From contig CAJTNA010000003.1 in assembly GCA_910577845.1 (NCBI GenBank), positions 1 to 64,000 on the forward strand: a stretch of 64,000 nucleotides of DNA, given 5' to 3'. Each line of letters opens with the position of its first letter. Position 1 is the first letter of the stretch. Source of the DNA: an uncultured Christensenella sp. Lineage in GTDB: Bacteria > Bacillota > Clostridia > Christensenellales > UBA3700. Below, piece by piece: positions 35,663 to 45,633 of the stretch. Both the position numbers and the translations under genes were made by a program. The notes beneath the pieces are model-generated. The model worked only from the letters and a program-made list of their open reading frames with translations, did not search any database and was not told the origin of the DNA.

Positions 35663-36970
35663 TCAAACACTTTCTTCCTCATAAGGCGGTGGCTCAATAC
35701 CATCAAGTTCAAGTGGCGTAGCATCGTCTTTTCTATATAATAATTTCAAACAAATAGGTGTTAAGAAACTTGACGCAATTATCAATAACACAACTGGGAA
35801 CATATATCTACTATCAATAATTCCCGCATCAATACCTTTATTTGCGACAATCAAAACAACCTCACCACGAGCCATCATACCAAATCCGACTCTTACTGAA
35901 TCTTTAAATGAATACTTGCACATTAACGCTCCAGCACCACAACCGATAATCTTAGATAGCAAACCAAATACCACAAACGCACAAGCAAAACCAATTAATT
36001 CTGGACTAAAATCACTAAAATTCATTCCCAAACCGATATTTGCAAAGAATATTGGACCAAAGAACATATATGAGTTTGTATCAATTTTCTTTTCAATATA
36101 TTGAGTAGATGTCATATTACTCATAACTACACCAGCAACAAACGCACCAGTAATAGCAGCTACACCAAATAATGCCTCAGATGCCCAAGCAAATATCAAG
36201 CAAATAACCAAACCAAAGATTGGTATTCTTCTGCTAACTGGAAATTTTTTAGACATCCATTTAATTAAATAATGACACAATACACCAGCACCAACAGCAA
36301 ACACAAAGAATAACAATACTCTAATTACTGTCTCAGCAATGCTAACACTACCTTCTCCACTACCGCTACCATTTAAGCTTATAACAATTGACAAAATCAA
36401 AATACCAATAATATCATCCAGTATCGCAGCACTTAAAATACTACTACCAACTTTACCTTTTAGCTTGCCTAATTCCTTAAGCACCTCAACGGTAATTCCC
36501 ACAGATGTTGCTGTAAGCATAATACCAAAGAACAAGCTATGCATTATATCTGCTTGACTATTAAATGGCTTAAATTGTTTATCAATACCCCATCCAACTA
36601 AGAAACCAAAAATCAAAGGCACTATAACGCCCAATAAAGTAATAACAATAGAAGGTAAACCATTTTTCTTAATCTCTTTAATATTAGTGTCAAGACCAGA
36701 TGAAAACATAATCATTAACACACCAATTTGAGATAATGCTTTCAAAACAATATCAATTTCTGCATTTGCCCCTATTTTAATAAAACCAGTTATAGGACCT
36801 AAAAACATACCAGCAAGCAAAGCACCTACAACTTGTGGCAAACCTAGTTTACGACAAATTATACCCAATATTTTAGTTGTCAGCAAAATTACACCTAAGT
36901 ATAAAAATAATGTTATAACAAATTCGTGGTTTATTATAATACCATTAAATGCCAACAAATTTTTGAACAT
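35663..36970 (-). CDS. Cation/proton antiporter, CPA2 family
   Basis: 435 residues from the ATG preceded by GAGGTG. About 12 hydrophobic helices are visible. RKLGLPQVVGALLAGMFLGP and the conserved SAAILDDIIGILILS (paired acidic residues) and GAFVAGVVMS match Na+/H+ and K+/H+ exchangers of the CPA2/KefB type. There is no C-terminal RCK/TrkA nucleotide-binding domain, only a short acidic, Pro-rich tail. It exchanges Na+ or K+ for H+ across the cell membrane; the ion cannot be told. Confidence 0.87.
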   Translation of the reverse strand: MFKNLLAFNGIIINHEFVITLFLYLGVILLTTKILGIICRKLGLPQVVGALLAGMFLGPITGFIKIGANAEIDIVLKALSQIGVLMIMFSSGLDTNIKEIKKNGLPSIVITLLGVIVPLIFGFLVGWGIDKQFKPFNSQADIMHSLFFGIMLTATSVGITVEVLKELGKLKGKVGSSILSAAILDDIIGILILSIVISLNGSGSGEGSVSIAETVIRVLLFFVFAVGAGVLCHYLIKWMSKKFPVSRRIPIFGLVICLIFAWASEALFGVAAITGAFVAGVVMSNMTSTQYIEKKIDTNSYMFFGPIFFANIGLGMNFSDFSPELIGFACAFVVFGLLSKIIGCGAGALMCKYSFKDSVRVGFGMMARGEVVLIVANKGIDAGIIDSRYMFPVVLLIIASSFLTPICLKLLYRKDDATPLELDGIEPPPYEEESV

Positions 36971-37117
36971 ATTCACCTCGTCAATCTACTATTTAAAATA
37001 ATCTTTTTCAACCTATGACATTATACTCTTATTAAAGTTTAATGTCAAACAATTAATACACTTTTTGACAAAATTATTTATTCCAAATTAGTCCGTATAA
37101 AAGAAATGCATAAAAAT

Positions 37118-37152
37118 ATTACCCCATAATTGCAACGCACCTTTGGGGTAAT
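37118..37152 (-). terminator. Terminator after the PC4-like gene
   Basis: ATTACCCC and GGGGTAAT arms with a 19-nt loop, followed on the minus strand by ATTTTTAT. Confidence 0.65.
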
Positions 37153-37224
37153 GCTTTTAAAACTCAATAAACAACTAGACGCAAATATATTTACTTGCGT
37201 AAAGGTCTAAATTATGTAAAAAAC

Positions 37225-37449
37225 TTATTCAATATCAAATGACATCAAAAGCTCTTTAAGTGCAATTATCTCCTCTTTAGATAAAGTTACACCTTTACCC
37301 ATTTTACTACCATCTGGCGACCACTCTCTAATGTCATATTTAGCTTCCTTTTCATTCCAGCTAATTAAGTTAAGTTCCTTTTTCCAACCTTTTTGAGATT
37401 CTGACAAAGAACCAATATTTTTTACAATGTTATAATTAAAATCAGGCAT
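37225..37449 (-). CDS. YdbC/PC4-family DNA-binding protein
   Basis: 74 residues with GGAGG upstream. The whole chain follows the bacterial PC4 fold: IGSLSESQKGWKKELNLISW, KYDIREWSPDGSKMGKGVTLS and EEIIALKELL. These small proteins bind single-stranded DNA through a curved beta sheet and are related to eukaryotic coactivator PC4. It is a single gene, divergent from rubrerythrin. Confidence 0.85.
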   Translation of the reverse strand: MPDFNYNIVKNIGSLSESQKGWKKELNLISWNEKEAKYDIREWSPDGSKMGKGVTLSKEEIIALKELLMSFDIE

Positions 37450-37637
37450 AATAACCTCCAGTGATACTATCTTGTATATATTCTAACATAATTTTATAAT
37501 AATTACAATAAAATTTATAAAAATTTTTAATATTTTATTAATTTTATAATAAAATAACATAAATATAAATAGTATACCGCAATTTCCCACAAAAAATATA
37601 GCTAAAAAATAATTACTTAGACATAATATCTCTAATT

Positions 37638-37667
37638 TTGAATAAAACTTAATATTCTGGCTATAAC
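37638..37667 (+). promoter_or_regulatory. Probable rubrerythrin promoter
   Basis: TTGAAT, an 18-bp spacer and TATAAC end 20 bp before the ATG at 37688, with GGAGG between. Confidence 0.5.
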
Positions 37668-37687
37668 TTTCGTATCTGGAGGTTATT

Positions 37688-38278
37688 ATGACAAAGAAAA
37701 ACACAAAAACTTTTAACAATTTAGCTAAAGCATACGTAGGCGAATCTTGTGCTCGTGGAAGATACAATATGTTAGCGGAGTTAGCAAAAAAAAGCAATTA
37801 TGTAGCAATGAGTGATATGATAAAACTTATTGAAGAAAATGAGTTCCAACATTCAAGAATGATGTATAGCTTTTTATGTGCAATGGATAAAAATGTAATT
37901 GATAACATTGAAATGAACATTGGTATTCCATTTAAAGAAAAGCCACAAACATTGCTTGAAAATCTTAAATTCTCTGCTGAGGATGAGGAAATTGAGGCAA
38001 CAAAGATTTATCCACAATTTGAAAAAGATGCTCGTGAAGAAGGCTTTGACGATGTAGCAGCTTTCTTTAAAAATCTTATCCAAGTTGAAACTTGTCACCA
38101 AAGCACATTCAATCAATTGTATGACCAATTAAAGAATGGCACAATGTACAAAAAGCCAAAGGCAATCAAGTGGAAATGTGCATCTTGCGGTTATGAACAC
38201 ACTTCAAAAGAGGCTTGGACAAATTGTCCTCTATGCGGTGCTCCACAAGGAACAGTAATGATACAAATTCAAGATTAA
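37688..38278 (+). CDS. rbr: Rubrerythrin
   Basis: 196 residues. The ferritin-like domain carries the diiron ligands in ESCARGRYNML, EENEFQHSRMM, DEEIEATKIYPQF and VETCHQSTFN. The C-terminal rubredoxin domain has CASCGY and CPLCGAP. It reduces hydrogen peroxide in anaerobes, taking electrons from a rubredoxin-type donor, which suggests an anaerobic host. Single gene with its own terminator. Confidence 0.9.
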   Translation: MTKKNTKTFNNLAKAYVGESCARGRYNMLAELAKKSNYVAMSDMIKLIEENEFQHSRMMYSFLCAMDKNVIDNIEMNIGIPFKEKPQTLLENLKFSAEDEEIEATKIYPQFEKDAREEGFDDVAAFFKNLIQVETCHQSTFNQLYDQLKNGTMYKKPKAIKWKCASCGYEHTSKEAWTNCPLCGAPQGTVMIQIQD

Positions 38279-38299
38279 TATTTTAAAGTCATTAATAAA

Positions 38300-38335
38300 T
38301 CAAAAAATATCGAACTCTCATTCGATATTTTTTGA
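38300..38335. terminator. Bidirectional terminator between rbr and proA
   Basis: TCAAAAAATATCGA and TCGATATTTTTTGA, perfect 14-bp arms, 8-nt loop. Confidence 0.9.
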
Positions 38336-38474
38336 TTTTACATCTGTTAATTTGTTTAAAATTGAAATTTAGTATCGATTTTCAGCCAGTTTTTACCAAA
38401 ATTATACAATTATATTATGATTTAATTTTAAAATTTTTGATATATTTAAACCGCTTTAAATATAATAATTTATT

Positions 38475-39716
38475 TTACTTTCTTATAGCACCATTACCAA
38501 CTGCAATATACTTTTCTGAAGTTAGTTGCTTTAAGCCAAGCGGACCTCTTGCGTGCAATTTTTGAGTACTTATTGCAATCTCTGCACCAAAACCAAACTC
38601 AAAGCCGTCTGTAAATCTTGTAGACGCATTTACATATACACAACCCGAATCAACTTTTGTCACAAACTTATTAATATTATTTTCATTATTTGAAATAATT
38701 CCATCACTATGATTAGTGCTATGAGTGTTAATATGCTCTATTGCCTCATCAATATTTGCAATGCTCTTTACAGATATTAGCATACTATGATGTTCCTCAA
38801 AGTAATCTTCTTCTGTCGCAATTTGAATATTTTTGTAATACTTAGCACACTCTTTATCGCATTTAATAGTAACACCAGCTTTGTCAAGTTCTGCAAAAAT
38901 CATAGGCACAGCTTTTTTAAGAATATCTTTATTAATTAGTAATTGCTCTAAGGCATTACATACTGTAGGACGTTGTGCTTTTGCATTTAAAATTACTTTA
39001 CAAGCCATATCTAAATCAGCATCGCTGTCCACATAAATGTGACAATTACCACCAGCACTACAAATAACTGGCATTGTCGCATTGTCAAGTACAAAGTGCT
39101 TAAGTTTATCACCACCACGAGGTATTATAACATCAATACTTTCACCTTGTTTCAACATTTCGGCAGTCAAACTTCTATTAGTGCTATCTATAAATTGAAT
39201 AAAACTACTATCAATATTCAAACTTTCAATTGCTTGCTTCATTACCATATATAAAGCACGATTACTATTTATAGCATCACTACCGCCACGCAAAATTACG
39301 CTGTTACCTGTTTTTATACATAAACCAGCAACATCAATTGTTACATTTGGTCTTGCCTCATAGATAACTCCGATTACACCTAAAGTAGCACGAACTTTTT
39401 TAATCTCTAATCCGCTATCAGTTTTCCATTGCTCTGTCACTTCACCAATTGGGTCTGGTAATTTAATTATTTGTCTTAACCCCTCACTCATAAGATTTAT
39501 ACGGCTATCATTTAAGGTCAATCTATCTACAAAAGCATTATCCTTACCTTCAAGTGCTTGCAAGTCAATATTGTTTTGAGCAAGTATATACTCCTTGTTA
39601 TTATCAATAGCATTAGCAATCGCATACAAAATCGCATTCTTATCATCATTATTCATTGCACCAAGGATATAGCTTGCTTTTTTAGCTGATTTACATATTT
39701 CCTTAATATCAATCAT
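38475..39716 (-). CDS. proA: Gamma-glutamyl phosphate reductase
   Basis: 413 residues, usual length. Family motifs are IGVIYEARPNVTIDVAGLCIKTGN, NSVILRGGSDAINSNRAL, and the catalytic cysteine region AKAQRPTVCNALEQLL. It reduces gamma-glutamyl phosphate with NADPH in proline synthesis. The ATG overlaps the yebC stop by one base (TAATG), with GAGGAAGAG as ribosome site inside yebC. proB is not adjacent, an unusual arrangement. Confidence 0.92.
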   Translation of the reverse strand: MIDIKEICKSAKKASYILGAMNNDDKNAILYAIANAIDNNKEYILAQNNIDLQALEGKDNAFVDRLTLNDSRINLMSEGLRQIIKLPDPIGEVTEQWKTDSGLEIKKVRATLGVIGVIYEARPNVTIDVAGLCIKTGNSVILRGGSDAINSNRALYMVMKQAIESLNIDSSFIQFIDSTNRSLTAEMLKQGESIDVIIPRGGDKLKHFVLDNATMPVICSAGGNCHIYVDSDADLDMACKVILNAKAQRPTVCNALEQLLINKDILKKAVPMIFAELDKAGVTIKCDKECAKYYKNIQIATEEDYFEEHHSMLISVKSIANIDEAIEHINTHSTNHSDGIISNNENNINKFVTKVDSGCVYVNASTRFTDGFEFGFGAEIAISTQKLHARGPLGLKQLTSEKYIAVGNGAIRK

Positions 39717-40453
39717 TACTCTTCTTCCTCATCTAATTCCGCATTGTGATAAACATTTTGAACATCGTCATTCTCTTCAAGCATATCAATCAAACGTCTA
39801 ACTTTAGTTGCTTGTGCTTCGTCTGGTGTAATTGTATTTTGAGGTATCATACTAATGCTTGCCTCAAGCACAACGATTTTGCCATTGCTTTCAATTGCTT
39901 GATTAACACTGCTAAACTCTGTAGGGTCAGTATAAATTTCACAAACACCATCACTTATTTGAACATCGTCAGCACCTGCTTCCAAAGCAATTTCCATCAT
40001 TTCATCCTCATCGTGCCCTTCCATATCAACAACAATAAGTCCTTTTTTATCAAACATATAAGACACACAACCACTAGTACCCATTTGCCCACCACATTTA
40101 TCAAAATGATGTCTAATGTCACCAGCAGTACGATTTTTATTATCTGTCAATGTTTCAACGATAACTGCAACACCACCAGCCGCATATCCCTCATAAACAT
40201 TTTCCTCATAGTTGATACTACCAAGTTCACCACTAGCCTTCTTTATACTTCTTGTGATATTGTCATTTGGCATATTGTTTGCCTTTGCTTTTGCGATAAC
40301 ATCACGCAATCTACTATTACTATCTGGGTCAGGTCCACCATTTTTTACTGCAACCGCAAGTTCTCTACCGATTTTAGTAAAAACATTAGCCCTTTTTGCA
40401 TCATTAGCACCCTTTTTTCTCTTAATATTAGCCCATTTACTATGTCCTGACAT
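39716..40453 (-). CDS. yebC: YebC/PmpR family protein
   Basis: 245 residues, opening MSGHSKWANIKRKKGANDAK, the family hallmark, with ENVYEGYAAGGVAVIVETLTDN in the middle and an acidic end. Members act as transcription regulators or, as shown for some, help ribosomes through proline-rich stretches. GGAGG precedes the ATG. It forms an overlapping two-gene operon with proA. Confidence 0.92.
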   Translation of the reverse strand: MSGHSKWANIKRKKGANDAKRANVFTKIGRELAVAVKNGGPDPDSNSRLRDVIAKAKANNMPNDNITRSIKKASGELGSINYEENVYEGYAAGGVAVIVETLTDNKNRTAGDIRHHFDKCGGQMGTSGCVSYMFDKKGLIVVDMEGHDEDEMMEIALEAGADDVQISDGVCEIYTDPTEFSSVNQAIESNGKIVVLEASISMIPQNTITPDEAQATKVRRLIDMLEENDDVQNVYHNAELDEEEE

Positions 40454-40915
40454 ATCTATTCCTCCATAAATTACTTTTAAACTTATAAATAATTATTTAC
40501 TAATTTTAACTACACAAATTAAATAGAAACATTTATTATACAATAAAATTTTTAATTAAACTTGCAATTAAATTCTAATTGCCTTTTAATATTGTAAAAA
40601 TCAACTTGAAGAATATCGTTTTACAATTAAACCAAACATATTAAAATTTATTATTAATTTAGCTTTTGTATTAGCTTTTCAATTAAAATTACATTTAACT
40701 TGATTATTAAATTCAAATTTATTATAAGTAGCGTAGTAACTAGATTTACTAACACACTTACTTAAATTAAAAAATAATTTTACTATATTTTTAAAACACT
40801 TTTTGTTGCACCTAACTCAATTTTAAATATTATTTTTCTATTTATCCATACAATTTAAAAAGTCCTTAACTTTAATTAGATTGCAACTATATTCTTGTAC
40901 AACTAAGTTTAAATT
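40454..40915. other. AT-rich intergenic region upstream of yebC
   Basis: No gene is visible. A TATAAT (minus strand, 40540-40535) about 80 bp before the yebC ATG is the likely -10; no good -35 is placed before it. The remainder is AT-rich without clear hairpins. Confidence 0.4.
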
Positions 40916-41647
40916 TTAAATATTAATTAGATTATAAAGTGCCACACTCAATGACACACCAGCATTTAAAGATTCCATATTTTTACTCATAGGCAATGAT
41001 ATTAATTTATCCGCTTGTGCCAACATTTCCTTTGACACACCATTAGACTCATTACCTACCAATAACGCAAATTTTTTAGGAATATCTTTAACAAAAAATA
41101 TATTTTCACCAGTCATATCCAGCACAACCAAGTCGCAATTCAAGTCTTTTTTATCATTGAGTTTTTTACAATTAACAAAAAATATACCACCCATTGAACT
41201 TCTGACTACTTTTGGAGAATACAAATCAACACAATCACCATAGCAATAAATAGTAGATACTCCACAAGCAACTGCTGTCCGAATAATTGTGCCAGCATTT
41301 CCAGGGTCTTGTAGATTATCCAACACAATGCAAACATCACTATCCGCAACATTGCACTCCATTTTGCAAACTGCTACTACACCACTCGGACTTTTTGTAT
41401 CACTTATACAAGCTATTGCCTTATCGCTAACAATATAAATATTATCGCATTTATCTACAATGTTTTTATATCTATCAAAAGCCTCTTCAGTCATAAATAA
41501 AGCAATGATAAATGAGTTTGGAATATCTTTTACAATATTCACTCCTTCAGCAATAAATTTACCACTACTATGCCTTTCTGACTTAGATGTCAATAGTTTT
41601 TTTATTTCTTGTATTTTTGCGTTACTTACACTAGTTATTTTTTCCAT
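40916..41647 (-). CDS. TrmH/SpoU-family RNA 2'-O-methyltransferase
   Basis: 243 residues. An N-terminal RNA-binding domain (about 1-90, opening ITSVSNAKIQEIKKLL) is followed by the SPOUT knot with motif 1 LDNLQDPGNAGTIIRTA, motif 2 LLVGNESNGVS and motif 3 ISLPMSKNMESLNAGVSLSVALY. It transfers methyl from S-adenosylmethionine to ribose 2'-OH in rRNA or tRNA; the target nucleotide cannot be told. It lies just downstream of the rplT terminator. Confidence 0.88.
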   Translation of the reverse strand: MEKITSVSNAKIQEIKKLLTSKSERHSSGKFIAEGVNIVKDIPNSFIIALFMTEEAFDRYKNIVDKCDNIYIVSDKAIACISDTKSPSGVVAVCKMECNVADSDVCIVLDNLQDPGNAGTIIRTAVACGVSTIYCYGDCVDLYSPKVVRSSMGGIFFVNCKKLNDKKDLNCDLVVLDMTGENIFFVKDIPKKFALLVGNESNGVSKEMLAQADKLISLPMSKNMESLNAGVSLSVALYNLINI

Positions 41648-41703
41648 TTAACACCAATATAGTTAAATTATCAAATTAAAATCTAATTCTTTCTTAAAAT
41701 CAA

Positions 41704-41733
41704 TTATAACCTTCAAAAAATTGAAGGTTATAA
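41704..41733 (-). terminator. Hairpin after rplT
   Basis: TTATAACCTTCAA and its complement form a perfect 13-bp stem with a 4-nt loop just after the rplT stop. The following T-rich tract is short, so some readthrough into the methyltransferase gene is possible. Confidence 0.7.
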
Positions 41734-41739
41734 TAAAAA

Positions 41740-42096
41740 TTACTTAGCCAATTTAGCCTTTGCTTTTTCGCAAAGTGCAGTAAATGCAACAGCATCGTTA
41801 ACAGCCATATCAGCCAAAACCTTACGATTAAGATTGATTTCATTTAATTTTAAGCCGTGCATTAAAGTACTATATGTTAAACCATTCATACGAGCTGCAG
41901 CATTGATACGAGCTATCCAAAGTTGTCTAAACTCTCTCTTCTTTAGCTTTCTGCCTACATATGCATAGTTACCTGATTTCATAACAGCTTGACGAGCTAC
42001 TCTATATAATTTGCTTTTAGAACCAAAGTAACCTTTGGCTTGTTTCATTATTTTTCTACGCTTTTTAATTGCGTTAACGCCTCTTTTAATTCTCAT
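41740..42096 (-). CDS. rplT: Ribosomal protein L20
   Basis: 118 residues, opening [20 protein letters not shown], with [17 protein letters not shown] and [20 protein letters not shown]. It binds 23S rRNA early in 50S assembly and, in Firmicutes, represses its own operon through the leader. GGAGG lies upstream. Confidence 0.96.
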   Translation of the reverse strand: MRIKRGVNAIKKRRKIMKQAKGYFGSKSKLYRVARQAVMKSGNYAYVGRKLKKREFRQLWIARINAAARMNGLTYSTLMHGLKLNEINLNRKVLADMAVNDAVAFTALCEKAKAKLAK

Positions 42097-42116
42097 TATC
42101 CATTACCTCCATTCTA

Positions 42117-42314
42117 TTAGCTATAAGGAAGAATCTTCTTAACAGTCTTCTCTTGAGTTTCAGACACATAAGTAGCTTTCCTTAAGTTACGTTTTCTCTT
42201 AGTTTCTTTCTTTGTTAAAATGTGGCTAGCACCATTCTTAGCTCTTTTGATTTTACCATTCTTAGTAAATCTAAAACGCTTACCAGCACCACTGTGTGAT
42301 TTTACCTTTGGCAT
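42117..42314 (-). CDS. rpmI: Ribosomal protein L35
   Basis: 65 residues from the ATG of [16 protein letters not shown] five-codon-longer frame starts upstream, but its ATG overlaps the GGAGGAAGG ribosome site, so the shorter start is right. Very basic, with [19 protein letters not shown]. Confidence 0.95.
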   Translation of the reverse strand: MPKVKSHSGAGKRFRFTKNGKIKRAKNGASHILTKKETKRKRNLRKATYVSETQEKTVKKILPYS

Positions 42315-42339
42315 AATACCTTCCTCCAATATATAATAA

Positions 42340-42861
42340 TTATTTTTTTACATTTGATGCGATAATCATAGAAATGCTTCTACCCTCAAGATTTGCAGGT
42401 TTTTCTATAACACCATTCTCTTTGACAAGCTCAAAAAATTCTTCCATTACTTTAATAGCAATTTCTGGACGAGCCATTTGTCTACCCTTAAGCTTAATAG
42501 ACGCACGCACTTTATCACCAGCTTTCAAAAACTTGTTAGCATTATTTGCTTTTGTCTTCATATCGTTAGTATCAATAGTAGCAGACAACCAAATTTCTTT
42601 AAGCTCAATAGTTTTTTCCTTTTGTGCTTTCTTTTGCTCTTTTACTTTTTTAATTTGCTCATACTTAAATCTACCATAGTCCATAATTTTAGCAACTGGC
42701 GGAGTACTTGTTGCAGAAATCAATACCAAATCCAACCCCGCATTATATGCCATATCTTTAGCTGAATTTGTAGGTGTAATACCTAACTGTTCCCCATTTG
42801 CACCAATTAATCTTACTTCTTTGACTCTAATTTGGTCATTGATAATATGCTCTTTGTTAAT
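42340..42861 (-). CDS. infC: Translation initiation factor IF-3, AUU start
   Basis: About 174 residues. The family N terminus is [19 protein letters not shown], and no ATG, GTG or TTG stands at the right place. Instead GGGAGG lies 8 nt before an ATT at 42861 (5 nt before another ATT at 42864). AUU starts are established for infC in E. coli and other bacteria and allow IF-3 to limit its own synthesis. The N domain, linker ([20 protein letters not shown]) and C domain ([22 protein letters not shown]) are complete. An upstream ATG at 42906 would add unrelated residues. First gene of infC-rpmI-rplT. Confidence 0.88.
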   Translation of the reverse strand: MNKEHIINDQIRVKEVRLIGANGEQLGITPTNSAKDMAYNAGLDLVLISATSTPPVAKIMDYGRFKYEQIKKVKEQKKAQKEKTIELKEIWLSATIDTNDMKTKANNANKFLKAGDKVRASIKLKGRQMARPEIAIKVMEEFFELVKENGVIEKPANLEGRSISMIIASNVKK

Positions 42862-42869
42862 AATTATGT

Positions 42870-43050
42870 CCTCCCACAAACAAAATAAAAAATGGATAAC
42901 AATCAAAGTTATCCATAAATTTACAATACTATAATTACATTTTACAACACAATAAATCCACTAAAATCAATCATATTGTCAAAATAAAAAATATTGATAC
43001 CTTGCACGCATAATAGCTACAGGTGAGAATAACTTCTACTTGTTATCAAT
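42870..43050 (-). promoter_or_regulatory. infC-rpmI-rplT leader, probable L20/attenuator type
   Basis: About 175 nt of leader lie between the promoter and infC. A hairpin GATAAC/GTTATT is near the 5' end. Farther on, ATCAATATT can pair with AATATGATTGAT before a short T-run, an attenuator-like arrangement. L20 binds such leaders in Firmicutes; here the assignment rests on position and folding, not on a matched consensus. Confidence 0.5.
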
Positions 43051-43079
43051 ATAATACAATATCCTAAACAATATGTCAA
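43051..43079 (-). promoter_or_regulatory. Promoter of infC-rpmI-rplT
   Basis: TTGACA (43079-43074), a 17-bp spacer and TATTAT (43056-43051). Confidence 0.8.
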
Positions 43080-43692
43080 GCATTTTTATTCACTTTTATT
43101 GATTTTATTATTTAAATTTAAACTGATATTAATCATAACTTTCCATACCATTCTTTTTTTACTCAATCATTATTAATACATATAATGCATATTAAATTAC
43201 TTTTGAGCAATAAACCTTGCTTTTTATATTTTGTAGTTTGTCCATTTATTGCATTGATTATCTTTTAATATTCATAAACTAACAAATAATGATTACAATA
43301 CAAACTTATTATACACATTATCTTTTAAAAGCAATAATTAAAATCAATGTCAAACGCATTTTTTTAACACTATAATATCAAGTGATTTTCACAAATCCAA
43401 TAAAGCAACAGATTTGCAATTGCATATCTGTTGCTTTTATGTTAGATATTACTTTGTCAAATAATATATTGTATTAAAAGAATTTTTGAATTTTTTTACA
43501 AAAAAGCTTTATGTTATAAATTATAGTAAACAAAATATTAAAAACAAACTAGTTTAACACAAGTTTATAAGCTTCAAATTATCTAAATATAGTATTTTAC
43601 TGCTTTATTATTTAATAATTTTATAATTAAAAAATGAATAAAATTACAATGTAAAGCTATTTTTGTAGTTTCTATATAAATTAATTCACTAA
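43080..43692. other. Intergenic region between thrS and infC promoter
   Basis: No gene is visible in these 613 bp. A strong hairpin, AAAGCAACAGAT (43402-43413) with ATCTGTTGCTTT (43426-43437), lies about 255 bp after thrS. It may be the thrS terminator or the 3' end of a short RNA. The rest is AT-rich. Confidence 0.45.
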
Positions 43693-45633
43693 TTAAAATA
43701 TTTTCAACTCTTTTACTTCTTGCAGAGCTTGGTTCATAAACTCGTCTGCTGACATAGTTGTTGAGTTTTCCTCGCCTCTACGTCTTACACTTACATTACC
43801 ACTTTCAGCTTCTTTGTCACCAATTACTACGATGTATGGTACTTTTTCCATTCTTGCGGCTCTTATTTTATAACCTATAGTTTCGCTACGATTATCTACT
43901 TCTACCCTTAGTCCGTTTGCACAAAGTTTGTCTGCATATTCTTTTGCGTTACTTGCAGTTCTATCAGTCAAACTCAAAACCTTAACTTGTGTTGGAGCAA
44001 GCCATAGCGGTAAAGCTCCAGCAAATTTTTCAAGTACAAGTGCCAAAGTTCTCTCATAGCAACCTATTGATGTTCTATGAATAATGTATGGTCTTTTCTT
44101 TTCACCATTTTCATCAATATAACTCATATCAAAGTTTTCAGCAAGGAACATATCAACTTGAATAGTAATCAAAGTATCTTCTTTACCCCAAACATTTTTT
44201 ATTTGAATATCAAGCTTAGGTCCATAGAAAGCGGCCTCACCAATACCAATAGTATATTTAATTCCTAGGTGGTCAAGGATATTCCCCATAGTTTTCTCTG
44301 CGGAATTCCAAGTATCAGGGTCTTGAATAAATTTTTCAGTATCATTAGGGTCATATTTAGAAAATCTAAATGAAATATCATCTTGCAAACCAACAGCAGT
44401 AAGCATATATTTTGCTAATTCTACACACTTTTTAAATTCTTCCTCCAGTTGCTCTGGCATACAAACTAAGTGCCCCTCACTAATAGTAAATTGTCTTAAC
44501 CTTATAAGTCCGTGCATTTCACCACTACTTTCATTACGGAATAAAGTTGATGTTTCACCATATCTGCAAGGCAAATCTCTATAAGACTTTAATCCATTAT
44601 TATAAATAGTATATTGGAAAGGACAAGTCATAGGACGCAATGCAAAAACTTCCGCCTTAGGGTCTTGAGCGTCACCCATAATAAACATACCATCTTGATA
44701 GTGGTCCCAATGTCCAGAAATTTGATACAACTCACGTTTAGCCATATAAGGTGTTTTGGTTAGCATATAGCCTTGTTTTGCCTCAGTATCCTCTACAAAT
44801 CTTTGCAAAACCTGAATAGTTTTAGCACCTTTTGGCATTAACAACACTAATCCTTGACCGATATTTTCATCTGTCATAAAATAGCCAAGTTCCCTACCAA
44901 TTTTATTATGGTCTCTTTTCTTTGCTTCTTCTAATTGCTCTAAGTATTCAGCTAACTCAGATTTTTTGTCAAAGCAAGTTCCATAAATTCTTGATAGCAT
45001 TTTATTCTTTTCATTACCACGCCAATAAGCACCAGTTAAACTTGTAAGCTTAAATGCTTTAACCATACCAGTATTATGCAAGTGAGGTCCAGCACACAAA
45101 TCAGTAAAATTACCTTGCTTGTAAAAAGATATTACAGAGTTCTCTGGTAACTCATTTATCAATTCCACTTTGTATGGCTCATCAAAACTACTCATTAGCT
45201 TAATTGCTTCATTACGAGGCAGTTCAAATCTCTCAATAGGATATTTAGCTTTTATAATAGCTTTCATTTCCTTCTCAATTCTCTCTAAATCTTCAAAGGT
45301 AATAGGTGTTTTAAAATCAATATCATAATAAAATCCATTTTCAATAGCTGGTCCAATAGCAAGCTTAGCTGTAGGAAAAATATTCTTTACCGCCTGTGCC
45401 AAAATATGAGAACAAGTATGACGATAAACTTTTCTACCTTCCTCATCAGCAAAGGTCAAAACCTCAAACTCTACATCACTATCAATAATTTCATTCATAG
45501 CACATACTTTGCCATTTATTTTACAAGCAACAGCAGATTTAGCTAGACCCTCGTCAAAACTTTTCACTAGTTCAAACGCATTAATTGAACTATCTCTTTC
45601 AATAATTTTTCCATCATTCAAAACAATTTTCAT
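43693..45633 (-). CDS. thrS: Threonyl-tRNA synthetase
   Basis: 646 residues, full length. The TGS domain (1-62) is followed by the editing domain with HTCSHILAQAVK and the zinc/threonine site core: RPMTCPFQYTIYN (Cys ligand), RYGETSTLFRNESSGEMHGLIRLRQF (class II motif 2), and IIHRTSIGCYERTLALVLEKFAG (motif 3). The anticodon-binding domain ends the chain. GGAGG lies upstream. Expression should be set by the threonine T-box at 46124-46342. Confidence 0.95.
   Translation of the reverse strand: MKIVLNDGKIIERDSSINAFELVKSFDEGLAKSAVACKINGKVCAMNEIIDSDVEFEVLTFADEEGRKVYRHTCSHILAQAVKNIFPTAKLAIGPAIENGFYYDIDFKTPITFEDLERIEKEMKAIIKAKYPIERFELPRNEAIKLMSSFDEPYKVELINELPENSVISFYKQGNFTDLCAGPHLHNTGMVKAFKLTSLTGAYWRGNEKNKMLSRIYGTCFDKKSELAEYLEQLEEAKKRDHNKIGRELGYFMTDENIGQGLVLLMPKGAKTIQVLQRFVEDTEAKQGYMLTKTPYMAKRELYQISGHWDHYQDGMFIMGDAQDPKAEVFALRPMTCPFQYTIYNNGLKSYRDLPCRYGETSTLFRNESSGEMHGLIRLRQFTISEGHLVCMPEQLEEEFKKCVELAKYMLTAVGLQDDISFRFSKYDPNDTEKFIQDPDTWNSAEKTMGNILDHLGIKYTIGIGEAAFYGPKLDIQIKNVWGKEDTLITIQVDMFLAENFDMSYIDENGEKKRPYIIHRTSIGCYERTLALVLEKFAGALPLWLAPTQVKVLSLTDRTASNAKEYADKLCANGLRVEVDNRSETIGYKIRAARMEKVPYIVVIGDKEAESGNVSVRRRGEENSTTMSADEFMNQALQEVKELKIF

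Noticed and set aside
39746..40450. Long open frame antisense to yebC
   Set aside because: It mirrors the yebC frame, is unusually rich in Cys, Ile and Thr, and has no ribosome site; yebC itself is certain.
43402..43437. Firm call as the thrS terminator
   Set aside because: It lies about 255 bp after the stop and its minus-strand T-run is weak, so it is only noted.
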